DNA of 64,000 nucleotides from Thermoproteota archaeon (GTDB lineage: Archaea > Thermoproteota > Thermoprotei_A > EX4484-217-1 > JAPDJV01). The notes under the pieces are model-generated. The model searched no databases and was not told the origin of the DNA. It saw only the letters and a list, made by a program, of their open reading frames with translations. Below are positions 45,774 through 54,843 of the stretch, in pieces. The first letter of the stretch is position 1. Each line of letters starts with the position of its first letter. Location of the stretch: NCBI GenBank assembly GCA_029258925.1, contig JAPDJV010000014.1, positions 62,001 through 126,000 on the forward strand. Reading direction: 5' to 3'. A program made the translations under genes and the position numbers.

Positions 45774-46664
45774 TTATCTTTTAATCTCTCTTAAGACGTA
45801 ATCAACTATTTCACTTGCTGGATCAACCCCAGTGGCTTTCTCCAATCCCTTCCATAGAGGTGAAGCATTTACTTCCAGTACAATGTAACCTTTTTCCTCG
45901 TCCTCTACGAAATCGATGCCAGCATAATGTAGTCCAAGTACTCTACATATTTTCACAGCCAAGTCTTCAAGATCCTTGTTGCACTTAAACGGCTTAGGTA
46001 TTGCTCCCTGAGCTATATTTGTCTTCCATATATTACCTCTAGCAATCCTATAAATAGACCCTATTACTCTGTCTCTAACAACAAATACTCTTATATCTCT
46101 CTGAGGCTTCTCTACATACCCTTGTAAGTATACTGGCTGGCCTAAGCTTACCAGCCTCTTAGAAATAGTATATGTTAGATCGGGAGTCTCGGATAATATT
46201 ATTCCCAGACCTAGGGAGCCGATAAGGGGCTTTATAACGGTTTTTCCAAGATTCTGCGAGAGCTTGTAGGCTAGATACGGGTTCTCGGTGATGAGAGTCT
46301 CAGGTACTTTTATACCATGGCTTGCCAATAATGCTAGACTATAAGCTTTATCCCTAGCTATAAGTAGCTTCTCTATAGGGTTTAAACTCATTAGGGCGGT
46401 TGCCTCAAGTATTCTGCAAGCCAATGTTCTCTTTAATAACTGTTCCACCGTTAAAGAGAAGCCGAGCGATCTATGAAATAATACTTCGTAATTTTCAACA
46501 GGCCTCTCGCTATGAAGAACTTCTACATTATTACCATGGATCTTCACGGTGAGAAGAGATGGACGTAAATACTTGGCTTTTACGCCCCTCTCAGAAAGCC
46601 TCTTTATTAACCTTCTCGAACTCCAAGTGGGTATAGCAGCTTCGTGGATTATCGCAGCTTTCAA
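45774..46664 (-). CDS. RimK-like ATP-grasp ligase
   Basis: 296-residue ATP-grasp enzyme; it adds glutamate or another amino acid to a carboxyl group using ATP. IARDKAYSLALLASHGIKVPETLI, KTVIKPLIGSLGLGI and DIRVFVVRDRVIGSIYRIA belong to the RimK/MptN/LysX family, and GIDFVEDEEKGYIVLEVNASPLWKGLEKATG provides the metal-binding Glu/Asn. The substrate (ribosomal S6-like, coenzyme, or LysW) cannot be settled. Downstream of a membrane protein, 11 bases apart. Confidence 0.85.
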   Translation of the reverse strand: MKAAIIHEAAIPTWSSRRLIKRLSERGVKAKYLRPSLLTVKIHGNNVEVLHSERPVENYEVLFHRSLGFSLTVEQLLKRTLACRILEATALMSLNPIEKLLIARDKAYSLALLASHGIKVPETLITENPYLAYKLSQNLGKTVIKPLIGSLGLGIILSETPDLTYTISKRLVSLGQPVYLQGYVEKPQRDIRVFVVRDRVIGSIYRIARGNIWKTNIAQGAIPKPFKCNKDLEDLAVKICRVLGLHYAGIDFVEDEEKGYIVLEVNASPLWKGLEKATGVDPASEIVDYVLREIKR

Positions 46665-46675
46665 GAAAGCCCCTC

Positions 46676-47221
46676 CTACAATCTCTCCTTAAACATCACT
46701 ACTAAAACAATTACTCCTATAAAGCCTGTTACCCAGTATAGAGGAAGCATTACGTTGGCCTCTGCTTTAAAGTATTTCCCAATGAAGGCTTCGCAAACTA
46801 CTAGTATTAATGGTGCCGAAAGTAGGCCTATTCTCAGCGCCAACCTAGCAATCATTCGCACTGAAATCTCTCCCACCACTATTATTGTCGGGATTAGAAG
46901 CCCTACTGCTATAGCTAGCGCCTCCACAGACAGCACGATCCTACTTGTAGCTGATAGAGAATTAACTAAATTAGCTGCCAGAAGCAACGGCACTACCACT
47001 ACGATTGTGTACAGCGTTGCAATAGCTGGAAGCTCTTCTCTAAGAATAAATTTCCCAGCCTTCCTCACGGTGATTAGGAGCAGACATAGAGATAATATTA
47101 TCGGTACGTCAATGTAAATACCTGTCATACTCACAGAGTATCCAGCACTCGCCCATGCTAGAGGGAAAGTGAGTGCTGTTAATATGGAAAGCCAATAGAG
47201 AGTTTCCCATCGAACTCTCAA
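46676..47221 (-). CDS. Polytopic membrane protein of unknown function
   Basis: 181 residues with about five to six hydrophobic segments, e.g. IPIILSLCLLLI-like, LYTIVVVVPLLLAANLV, IVLSVEALAIAVGLLIPTIIVV and YWVTGFIGVIVLVVMF. No recognised motif. Cotranscribed with the RimK-like ligase gene and divergent from the GlcNAc-1-P transferase. Confidence 0.7.
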   Translation of the reverse strand: MRVRWETLYWLSILTALTFPLAWASAGYSVSMTGIYIDVPIILSLCLLLITVRKAGKFILREELPAIATLYTIVVVVPLLLAANLVNSLSATSRIVLSVEALAIAVGLLIPTIIVVGEISVRMIARLALRIGLLSAPLILVVCEAFIGKYFKAEANVMLPLYWVTGFIGVIVLVVMFKERL

Positions 47222-47341
47222 TGCAGATCACCCTGTTGACACTCATGCTTACTGTTCTCACTTATTTTAACCTTCCCTACAAAATAATTTTTATATTATT
47301 ACTGTAGCTCTCAACTAGATGGAAGTTAGATAGTGATTTAA

Positions 47342-48358
47342 ATGACTGGAGCTGCAATGTTCTTGGTAACCATAGGATTTATAGTGTTCTCCACACTGGT
47401 ATCATACTTCCTAACTAAGCTTTTGTCGAAGGTCATGGTGATTCTTAGACGTGTAGGGGTAGACGTTCATAAAGTTGAAAAACCTGTGGTTCCAGAGTCC
47501 TGTGGATTAAGTATTCTATGCTCTTCTAGTGCACTCATAAGTATTATCCCAATACTAGAACCTTCCCCAAACATTCTAAGAGAAGTTGGAGCATTTCTTT
47601 TGACTACAGTGTTTATAGGGTTTATTGGTTTACTAGACGACTTCGTAGTGCTTGACGCAAAGACTAAGACCACTCTAACGATTATAGGGGTCACGCCGCT
47701 TGTCCTATTAAATGCCTATGTTCCACGGCCCATTATCCCCTTTTTGGGTGTAACGAGGCTCACAGTAATCTACATGCTACTCCTCCCATTGGCTATTGCT
47801 ATTCCAGCTAATGCTGTGAACATGATGGATGTCTTCAATGGCGTAATGCCCTCTACCATGGTACTTGTTTTCTCATCGCTTTTAGTATCGTCAATAATAG
47901 CATACACGTACGGTTTCTCCAGCACTTTCCCCATATACGCATCTTCTATTCTAATAGGTTCGCTACTCGGTTACCTATACTACAACAAGTATCCCTCAAA
48001 GGTTTTTGGAGGCGATGTGGGAAGCCTCTACGTAGGCTCAGCTTTTAGCTGCATAGCTGTAATGGGGAGAGTGGAGTTTGCTGCAATCACCGCTTTCATA
48101 CCATTCGTAATGAACGCCTTCCACTCTCTAATAACTATTGGGGGATTAAGGGAGCATAGGGAAATATCTGTGAGACCCGTGGTTGTCAAAGAAGACATGT
48201 TGTTTGCGGAGAAAGATAGCAGGTCTCCGGTGACGCTAGCACACTTAATATTGCTTGGTCGCCCCATGAGTGAACCTGAAGTGGTCTCGTCTTTCATTAT
48301 TTTAACAGGTGTTTCATCAATACTTGCAATTCTATCTTCCCTCCTAATGTTCAACTAA
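47342..48358 (+). CDS. UDP-GlcNAc:dolichyl-phosphate GlcNAc-1-phosphate transferase family
   Basis: 338-residue membrane enzyme of the GPT/MraY family with about ten helices. GLLDDFV supplies the DD pair, ANAVNMMDVFNG the NMxD-G motif, and KVFGGDVGSLYVG the FGGDxGS loop. It probably starts N-glycan assembly by transferring a sugar phosphate to dolichyl phosphate. It overlaps the next gene tail-to-tail by 15 bases. Confidence 0.9.
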   Translation: MTGAAMFLVTIGFIVFSTLVSYFLTKLLSKVMVILRRVGVDVHKVEKPVVPESCGLSILCSSSALISIIPILEPSPNILREVGAFLLTTVFIGFIGLLDDFVVLDAKTKTTLTIIGVTPLVLLNAYVPRPIIPFLGVTRLTVIYMLLLPLAIAIPANAVNMMDVFNGVMPSTMVLVFSSLLVSSIIAYTYGFSSTFPIYASSILIGSLLGYLYYNKYPSKVFGGDVGSLYVGSAFSCIAVMGRVEFAAITAFIPFVMNAFHSLITIGGLREHREISVRPVVVKEDMLFAEKDSRSPVTLAHLILLGRPMSEPEVVSSFIILTGVSSILAILSSLLMFN

Positions 48359-49222
48359 TCTATCTAATATCAACTCGAACAAGACTATTGCATATAAAGG
48401 TGTGAGGACAGGGTCCGTGTTGAACATTATTGTTTCAACACTAACATTCTTACGGGAAGCTCTGAGTCTAGTTGTGAACCTCTTAAAGGCATGGTCGTCG
48501 AAGGGTGTTCTGAACGCTATCACTTCTCCCTCTCCCACTATATCGTGGTCATCAAATGTGAGCGGATAAGGTACATTCATACCCATACGCCGCATTTCCT
48601 TCCAGTATTCAACTAGAACCCTTATCAGTATATCGGAGGAGGCCATTAATGCCCCCCTTCCCAACAATGTAGAAGCCCTTGTAATGTTGTTTGCATAATG
48701 ACTTAATATCAAGCTACCTATATTATCTAGGTTCTCGAGGTCTCTTAAAAGCGCCATGGATCTGACAGTAGGGGTCTTTTTAGCAATAGTCTTAAGAAAC
48801 GCTATTGAAGCCACATATGCTCCCATAATGGGCTTTAAGTTTATTTCAACAACTCTCCCCCGAACCATCCTCCTCAAGTATTCGGGTAAAGCCGGAGCAA
48901 TAATCAAGTTCTCCACTATCATTATTCTGGATACGTCAGCAATCATTTTAACATAGTCTAAACTAGAAAGCATGAACACCGCGTTGTGGTCGGAGTAGGG
49001 CGCTATGAACGTTAAGTATTCTATAGGTGATGCCCTTATTATCTTGTGGCCAGTATTCAGCATGTTGCTTAGAGCTAAAAGTAAACTTGATGTAATATCA
49101 TACGGTCCCTCTGATACGAGTACTATCTTAAGTTCTCCTTCCAGAAGCCGAGAGCTCTCAAGCGCTTCCTGAACTCTATTAACCTCTCCTAACGCCCTCT
49201 CCAGTACTTTAAGGCTTCTCAT
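48344..49222 (-). CDS. Uncharacterised protein, possibly SIS-like fold
   Basis: 292 residues. Segments such as LKIVLVSEGPYDITSSLLLALSNML and HNAVFMLSSLDYVKMIADVSRIMIVENLIIAP weakly recall sugar-isomerase (SIS) domains. The C terminus contains a conserved-looking FNTDPVLTPLYAIVLFELIL. It starts 5 bases after the MTAP remnant, with GGAGG ahead of its ATG. The function is unknown. Confidence 0.55.
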   Translation of the reverse strand: MRSLKVLERALGEVNRVQEALESSRLLEGELKIVLVSEGPYDITSSLLLALSNMLNTGHKIIRASPIEYLTFIAPYSDHNAVFMLSSLDYVKMIADVSRIMIVENLIIAPALPEYLRRMVRGRVVEINLKPIMGAYVASIAFLKTIAKKTPTVRSMALLRDLENLDNIGSLILSHYANNITRASTLLGRGALMASSDILIRVLVEYWKEMRRMGMNVPYPLTFDDHDIVGEGEVIAFRTPFDDHAFKRFTTRLRASRKNVSVETIMFNTDPVLTPLYAIVLFELILDRLVEH

Positions 49223-49226
49223 ATAA

Positions 49227-49641
49227 TCACATTACAACCTCCTTTAATGCACTATCACATTCACAAATCTTAGTGAAGTCTAAGTCTATGAATTGGTCGG
49301 GGGGCAAACTCTCCCGGCCTATACTCCTCCCTAGGCCTTCCGACAGCTGGTACAGCTATAATTCTCTTAACACTCATGCTCTTAAGAGGGCTAATCTTCG
49401 CTCTATAATTTATTCTGCAAGGAGGAATCCTATGGCCTTTTTCACGTCTCGGCAAAAATGCTACTTTAACTTCAACTTCCCTAACTTCACCCACTACGAT
49501 GGTGTCTGATGACGGGCCGTGGGGAGTGCAAATTTTTACTCCCCCTACACTCTCAAATATCTCTGGATCATAGAGGGCTGGCCCCCCGACAACGCCTATT
49601 TCAGCTTTCACTGAAGACTCAAGGATCAATCCATCCACCAA
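49227..49641 (-). pseudogene. S-methyl-5'-thioadenosine phosphorylase remnant
   Basis: The first 120 codons encode a clear [59 protein letters not shown]. The frame then slips in a run of six C; the next frame continues PDQFID, as in MTAPs, then jumps straight to a tail [16 protein letters not shown], which matches the CxC-containing C terminus of archaeal MTAPs. So about 150 internal residues are deleted and a frameshift is present. It is a non-functional remnant. Confidence 0.8.
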
Positions 49642-49732
49642 TAATTTTTAAACTCGACAATTCTATATAATGGTTCCTCCCACTAGAGAAAAATTGATAT
49701 ATGACGTACGCAGTATCGCATAGAGGGATATT

Positions 49733-50407
49733 TTGGGAGAACTACCTTCAATGAAAGTTAAACCTGTGAAATGGGAAGACGTTGCTTACTGGTGTAAGCT
49801 TTTATCTAAGAGAATAAGAGATTCCGGATATAGGCCCGACGTTGTAATTGCCATCGCCAGAGGAGGCTTTGTCCCAGCAAGACTCGTATGCGACTATCTG
49901 AATATAGTCGATCTTTTAAGCATCAAGGTGGAACACTGGATTGAAACTGGAAAACATATAGAGAGAGCATACATAAAATACCCTTTTAAAGTTGATTTAA
50001 CAGGTAAGAGAGTGCTAATAGTTGACGACATCTGTGATACTGGAGAAAGCCTTATAGTAGCTAGAGAACACGTCGAAGAACACTGTAAGCCCCTAGAAGT
50101 TAAAACTGCTACAATGCAACATATTCCATCAGTCGCAAAAATAGAGCCAGACTTCTACGTCGACGTCGTCAAGGAGTGGACATGGTACATGTATCCGTGG
50201 AACTATACGGAGGACATGGTCAACTTAACCAGGAAGATTATGAACTCAGACCCCCAGAAACAGTGGGCACCAGAGGAGGTTAAAGAAGCATTTAAGATTG
50301 CTTATAATCTCGACGTCCCCCTGGAGACCATAAAAGAGGTAATGGAGGAAGCAACTCTAAGAGGATTTCTAGAGAAAAACGGTTCCAAATACAAGTTGAA
50401 AACTTAA
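49733..50407 (+). CDS. Purine phosphoribosyltransferase
   Basis: 224-residue type I PRTase that makes a purine nucleotide from base and PRPP. VVIAIARGGFVPARLVCDYL and the PRPP-binding loop VLIVDDICDTGESL are diagnostic, WTWYMYPWN resembles xanthine/guanine-type enzymes. The C terminus (about 60 residues) looks like a short helical extension. GTG/TTG start near 49733. Adjacent to the MTAP remnant, fitting purine salvage. Confidence 0.88.
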   Translation: MGELPSMKVKPVKWEDVAYWCKLLSKRIRDSGYRPDVVIAIARGGFVPARLVCDYLNIVDLLSIKVEHWIETGKHIERAYIKYPFKVDLTGKRVLIVDDICDTGESLIVAREHVEEHCKPLEVKTATMQHIPSVAKIEPDFYVDVVKEWTWYMYPWNYTEDMVNLTRKIMNSDPQKQWAPEEVKEAFKIAYNLDVPLETIKEVMEEATLRGFLEKNGSKYKLKT

Positions 50408-50438
50408 AAACTATCACATCAAATAAGTACCCTGAAGA

Positions 50439-50528
<90 letters not shown>

Positions 50529-50698
50529 CACCTTCATATCTAATCCTTCCTACACTCTCTCAACATATCGATTTAGTTTCTGGCTTATTGGTAATACTAT
50601 GTTCTCACAATGTTTTCCTTCTATGACGTACTTAATGTGGCTAAGGATGTTGAGGGTTTACCGTGAGAGTCGATTGTTTGAGAGCTATGGACTATATA

Positions 50699-51493
50699 CT
50701 AGTTATTGTGGGCTATCCTAGATAATACTTCGTATGCTACTTTAACGGTTATATCGTGGACTTTTTCCAATTCCTCTTCCAATTGTTTATCCATGGTCTT
50801 AGGCTCTTCTCTCACTACATGATCACTTACAGTGAAGATGTTGATCACTGGTATGCCTATGAGTGATGCTAGAGTGTATATTATCGATGTTTCACCATCG
50901 GCTGCAATAACATTCCGTAAACTCCATTCCTCGCCCCACTTAGGATTCTCGGAGAGAGTGGAGGAGGTTGTTAACACTATACCTTTATGTACTTTGATCT
51001 CAGTGTTCTTTGAAATCTTTTCAAGCACCTTGAGAGCATTGTATGCTAGGTCGAAATCTGCTACAGCAGGGTACATCTTTTCCACATGATGGTCCGTTGT
51101 ATCTTCGTCTCTGACAGCAGCTATGGGTACGACTATGTCACCTACATCTATGTAGTCTGCTAGTGCACCACACCATCCAATACCTACCATGGCCTTGATC
51201 TTCCTAGTATAGGCTAGGCCAACAATCCATTCAGCGTAGACACCTCCACCAGCAATAGCTATCGTCGATATCCTAACCCCTTTGTAGAGCCCAGTGTGAC
51301 TCTTAATCACGTGAGCATTACCAGTAACATCCTCTACATTCTCTAGGTACTTATGAAGCGTAGCAAAACCACCACCCAAACCCACAATAAGGTAATCGCC
51401 TATAAGATTCAAATCGCCATTTCTAACCATGATCTTATAGATTATGTCGAGCCAGTACCTAGATGCCCGAAACACCATTGAAGACACCATCAT
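50699..51493 (-). CDS. Nucleoside phosphorylase (PNP/UDP family)
   Basis: 264-residue enzyme of the purine/uridine phosphorylase superfamily. YKGVRISTIAIAGGGVYAEWIVG, GIGWCGALADYIDVGDIVVPIAAVRDEDTTDHH, and the nucleoside-site segment AADGETSIIYTLASLIGIPVINIFTVSDHV are recognisable. It splits nucleosides with phosphate; the base preference (adenosine, MTA, uridine) is not certain. An intact counterpart may explain why the neighbouring MTAP could be lost. Confidence 0.85.
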   Translation of the reverse strand: MMVSSMVFRASRYWLDIIYKIMVRNGDLNLIGDYLIVGLGGGFATLHKYLENVEDVTGNAHVIKSHTGLYKGVRISTIAIAGGGVYAEWIVGLAYTRKIKAMVGIGWCGALADYIDVGDIVVPIAAVRDEDTTDHHVEKMYPAVADFDLAYNALKVLEKISKNTEIKVHKGIVLTTSSTLSENPKWGEEWSLRNVIAADGETSIIYTLASLIGIPVINIFTVSDHVVREEPKTMDKQLEEELEKVHDITVKVAYEVLSRIAHNN

Positions 51494-51534
51494 AGATTAC
51501 TACTATCTGAAATAAAATCCTAGGCTAATATTTC

Positions 51535-51666
51535 ATGCTCATTAATCCCTACCTGGCGCTATACACAGAGGGAAAAGACCAGGTAACACTAGATGAAGCA
51601 CTACAACTCCTACATTCTAGACGAACACAGCACAGAAGATACGTTAGGCCTATTCTCAGCTCTTAG
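51535..51666 (+). other. Coding-like fragment beside IS607
   Basis: From ATG 51535 a 43-codon frame reads MLINPYLALYTEGKDQVTLDEALQ and ends just before the tnpB stop on the other strand. It looks like the start of a real protein (amphipathic helices) but no partner is recognised and the ribosome binding site is weak. It may be the interrupted beginning of the gene whose remains lie at 53640-53900. Confidence 0.35.
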
Positions 51667-51676
51667 CCGTTTGTCC

Positions 51677-52984
51677 CTACCACTTCATTCTGTTTAGGAT
51701 TATAGCTTTTTGTATCTGTGGTAGGGACTTCCACCTCGCCCATAGGGATTTAGCTATCCCTATGGGGTCATGGGTGGCTGTCATGGGGAACGGAACGCTC
51801 CATCCATCTACGTTTAACCCTGCGGGGCTTGGAGCATTGCCCCCATCACCCCGTAGGGCTTTAAGGAGAAGATTCCAACAGACAAGTATATCTCGGTGCC
51901 ATAGCTCTCCTCCTTTACTACACTTACCTATCCTTGAGCCGTTACCGTAGTTTATCGGTGAGTTATGGATTGGATATAGCTCTGAAGTATTCTTCGGGTT
52001 TACGTAGACTATCAGTACACCGTACTCCCTAGCCTTCTCCTCAATAGCTCTCTGAACACCTCTGAAGGAAGCCTGAAACATTCTATGTCTTAACTGTTTA
52101 TCCTTTATCCTCTTAATCATATTGTTAGCTGGTTTCTTACCAAGCTTCTCAAGAACAATAGCATATTGCTTCCCATAAGCGGTTCTAACGATTATGTTGG
52201 CTATCTTCCATCTAATGTCAAGCTTCTTTCTCCTCTCTCTCAACTTCTTCATTACTCTTCTCTTAATCCTAGACTTTACACCATAGAGCCTATCATACCT
52301 TTCCTGAATCCTCTTCCTACGATAATAGTATCCTAAGACCAATTTCTCAGCATTAGTCTCAAAGAGGTAAGCCACGCCATCAACTAACATTGTTACATTG
52401 TTCTCATTTACATCAACAGGTAAGTAGCCTTTAGGCTTGTACTCATTAATATCCTTGACAAAGGTTAGGTAGATAACTAGCTGTCTACTCCTCTTATCAA
52501 GTTTAATCTTGGCTTCGCTTGCTAGCCTCCATCCACGATTGATATACTTCCAGTACTGATTGTGCAGTTCAAGCTCTACTGTTATCCATCTTCTATGGGT
52601 AGCTATCCTAATGGATGTTAGTCCATTAGGCTTCCATAGGTGGTCGTCAAACCAGATACTAACCCTCCTAATCTCAGGATATTCTCTTTCGGCTAACCCA
52701 AGCTTCTTTAGTTTAAGGAAGCTCTTGGCTCTAGTACTAGCGTCTTGACAGGCTGTGTAGACGTAATGTGAAGGTAACTGTGGATATAGGCTTCTCATTT
52801 CACGGTACTTTAATGCTTTGAGCTTAGTGAAGCTCTTAATATTGTTATTTACAGCATACATTGTTAGTTGTTCAACCATGTTACGATACATACCCTCAAC
52901 TTCAACAAATACCCTAAACAGCTTCCTCGGTATCTTCACGCTCTTCACCATGACAGTCCTAGTTATTCTAGTCATTCTTCTCAA
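51677..52984 (-). CDS. tnpB: TnpB (IS607/IS605 OrfB) RNA-guided nuclease-like
   Basis: 435-residue TnpB. RuvC-I Asp lies in PVDVNENNVTML, RuvC-II Glu in VLEKLG and RuvC-III Asp in WHRDILVCWNLL. The zinc finger that normally has four cysteines (CPxCG ... CxxCG) is reduced to YPIH and KCSKGG, so it may be impaired. The C-terminal tail has thirty or more residues beyond the domain. TnpB proteins use a guide RNA from the element's end to cut DNA. It may be inactive given degenerate parts and the broken tnpA. Confidence 0.88.
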   Translation of the reverse strand: MRRMTRITRTVMVKSVKIPRKLFRVFVEVEGMYRNMVEQLTMYAVNNNIKSFTKLKALKYREMRSLYPQLPSHYVYTACQDASTRAKSFLKLKKLGLAEREYPEIRRVSIWFDDHLWKPNGLTSIRIATHRRWITVELELHNQYWKYINRGWRLASEAKIKLDKRSRQLVIYLTFVKDINEYKPKGYLPVDVNENNVTMLVDGVAYLFETNAEKLVLGYYYRRKRIQERYDRLYGVKSRIKRRVMKKLRERRKKLDIRWKIANIIVRTAYGKQYAIVLEKLGKKPANNMIKRIKDKQLRHRMFQASFRGVQRAIEEKAREYGVLIVYVNPKNTSELYPIHNSPINYGNGSRIGKCSKGGELWHRDILVCWNLLLKALRGDGGNAPSPAGLNVDGWSVPFPMTATHDPIGIAKSLWARWKSLPQIQKAIILNRMKW

Positions 52985-53606
52985 CCTCCTCTAGCAATTG
53001 TTTAAATCTTTGAACTGAGCGTTTCTTCTTGTGAATCCTCATGCCGTATAGCTTACCAGCAAATGAGGTAACTATCGCTAGTAAATCCTCAACAAGCTCT
53101 TGGTAAGCATTCTTAGGCTCTTCGCCATAGACAACCTCTATTCCTACACCATATTGTTTGAAGAAGTACTCAAGATACTCAAACCCGAAGCGAGTAAGTC
53201 TATCCTCGTATGTTACAACAACTACATCTACTTCTCTATTCACTACATGTCTGAAGAGCTTATGTAATCCTCTACGATTAGTTTTAAGACCGCTAGCTAT
53301 GTCGCTTAGAACATCTACTACCTTGTATCCCTTAGCGGAACAGTGCTGAGTAGGGTATTCTATTTGTCTTTCCAAGTCTTTCCTTTAGTCTGAAGAGCTA
53401 ACACGAGCATAAATGATTGCCCTAACTTCCTTAACTCCTTCTCTCCCGCCTATAATCCTCTCTATCTCACTCTCTGGTATCATCCACCTACCAGTAGGAG
53501 TTCTAACCGCTCTAATCTTACCAGAGTAAATCCGCCTCTTCAAAGTAATAAAGCTAATACCAAGACGCTTACACGCCTCCCTCGGCGGTAGCAATCTTTC
53601 TGTCAT
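52968..53606 (-). pseudogene. tnpA: TnpA serine recombinase (IS607) with in-frame stop
   Basis: Two track ORFs (53385-53606 and 52968-53375) are one gene in the same frame. The first 73 codons hold the HTH (PREACKRLGISFITLKRRIYSGKIRAVRTPTGR) and the start of the catalytic domain IIYARVSSSD with the serine. Codon 74 is TAA, where family members have CAA (Gln), and then RKDLERQIEYPTQ continues normally to the end (212 residues by read-through). A single C to T change explains it. A second start codon TTG 53375 follows the stop. Confidence 0.88.
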
Positions 53607-54029
53607 TTGCTATTCTTCGATACAAAAAGATATAATTTGAAATATTTAAATGTTTCTTCCCCTGGTCTCCGATATTAGAGGGAATGTAACCACGAAGACT
53701 GCGTGGGACCTAGCTATAGCAGACAACCATGTCGAGAAGAATAAGAAGGCCACATAGTCTTCATAATACTTAGAGAACACGAGTACCTTCAATCACTGAT
53801 GGCAAGTTACTATGATGAAACCTATAAAGTTGAATCCCAAAGGAAAAACGCCTAATGTTGTGGCAGCATTAATTGCTCAAGACGACGATCTAATTTTTCA
53901 TAAACAATAATATTGAAGAGAGTGCAGCAAAATCATTGAATAGATCCCAGTATTGTGAGAAGTGAAGGTGCATGCTAAATACAATTGAATATTTACTAGA
54001 ATGTTCTGCTCCAACAAGAACTCAACACT
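53607..54029. other. Gap with fragments of coding-like sequence
   Basis: 423 bases between IS607 and the Lrp regulator. Plus-strand frames give MFLPLVSDIRGNVTTKTAWD (stopping near 53753) and, shifted, MMKPIKLNPKGKTPNVVAAL (from about 53812). Each is coding-like but short. This may be the other half of a gene cut by the IS, then decayed. No guide RNA or tRNA seen. Confidence 0.4.
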
Positions 54030-54482
54030 TTAAATGTCCACTACCTTTTCCTCCTTCAATATTCTGAGAACAAACATGGTATAGGTGGATACTATTCCGT
54101 CTATATCCCCTATTTTATCTAACACCTTGGTAAGCTCCTCTCTCGTTCCAACTCTTATTTTTGCAAGCGCGTAATACTCGCCAGTTACATCATATAGCTC
54201 GTAAACATCTTTTATTTTAGACAGCTCGCCTAAAACCTGCGAGTATTTTTTGGGATCTGCTTTCACTAGAACAAAAGCTGTTGTACCCTTCCCAACTTTC
54301 TCTGGGTCGACATCAGCTCTAAAACCCCTTATAACCCCCCTCTCCCTCAATTTTTTAACTCTAATGTGAATTGTTGCCTCGCTAACTTTAAGCATTTTAG
54401 CAATTTTAGAGTAAGGGGTCTTGGCGTTTTCCTGCAGTATTCTAAGAATACGCTTATCGGTCTCATCTAAACGAACACTCAT
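54030..54482 (-). CDS. Lrp/AsnC family transcriptional regulator
   Basis: 150-residue regulator. N-terminal HTH: LDETDKRILRILQENAKTPYSKIAKMLKVSEATIHIRVKKLRERGVI. C-terminal RAM domain: TAFVLVKADPKKYSQVLGELSKIKDVYELYDVTGEYYALAKIRV, where the small-molecule ligand binds. The ATG is followed by the same frame throughout. It may regulate nearby metabolic genes. Confidence 0.92.
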   Translation of the reverse strand: MSVRLDETDKRILRILQENAKTPYSKIAKMLKVSEATIHIRVKKLRERGVIRGFRADVDPEKVGKGTTAFVLVKADPKKYSQVLGELSKIKDVYELYDVTGEYYALAKIRVGTREELTKVLDKIGDIDGIVSTYTMFVLRILKEEKVVDI

Positions 54483-54843
54483 GAATTCTTAAACCCCCTA
54501 TATACTATGGGAAATCTAGCGTTTCAGTTTTGCGTTACAATCAGCACACATATAGCTTGTAGTTTGACCAACCATATTTTGAAACCCCGTTCAGCTAGAC
54601 TTCAACCAGAGTAGGTTCTTCAGAATTATTTAAATCAACCAAGTTCCTGGAACGCTTATAGAAGTTAAGATAATAATTATTAATTCTTCATTCTTCTATC
54701 TATATGTTGACAGCATAAGAGACAGTTTCTGACAGGCTTAAATAGGCGGCTTCGACTTCGAGCCTTATATAGGTTGACGTTTAAAGAGTGCTTGCCATAG
54801 GACTCTTAACATCGTTTAATGCTGTTATTCCCGCAATATCTGT
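54483..54843. other. Intergenic region
   Basis: 361 bases between the Lrp regulator and the end of the AOR gene. AT-rich; TATA-like ATTATTTAAATC near 54625 may belong to the Lrp promoter. No ORF or RNA pattern found. Confidence 0.45.

Larger units (their letters stand above)
51677..53606 (-). mobile_element. IS607-family insertion sequence (tnpA recombinase plus tnpB)
   Basis: Two minus-strand genes with a 17-base overlap, the standard IS607 layout: a serine recombinase (tnpA, with internal stop) and a TnpB RuvC-like nuclease. IS607 elements lack inverted repeats, so true ends cannot be read; limits given are gene limits, and the reRNA region should overlap the end of tnpB near 51600-51700. 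Confidence 0.85.
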
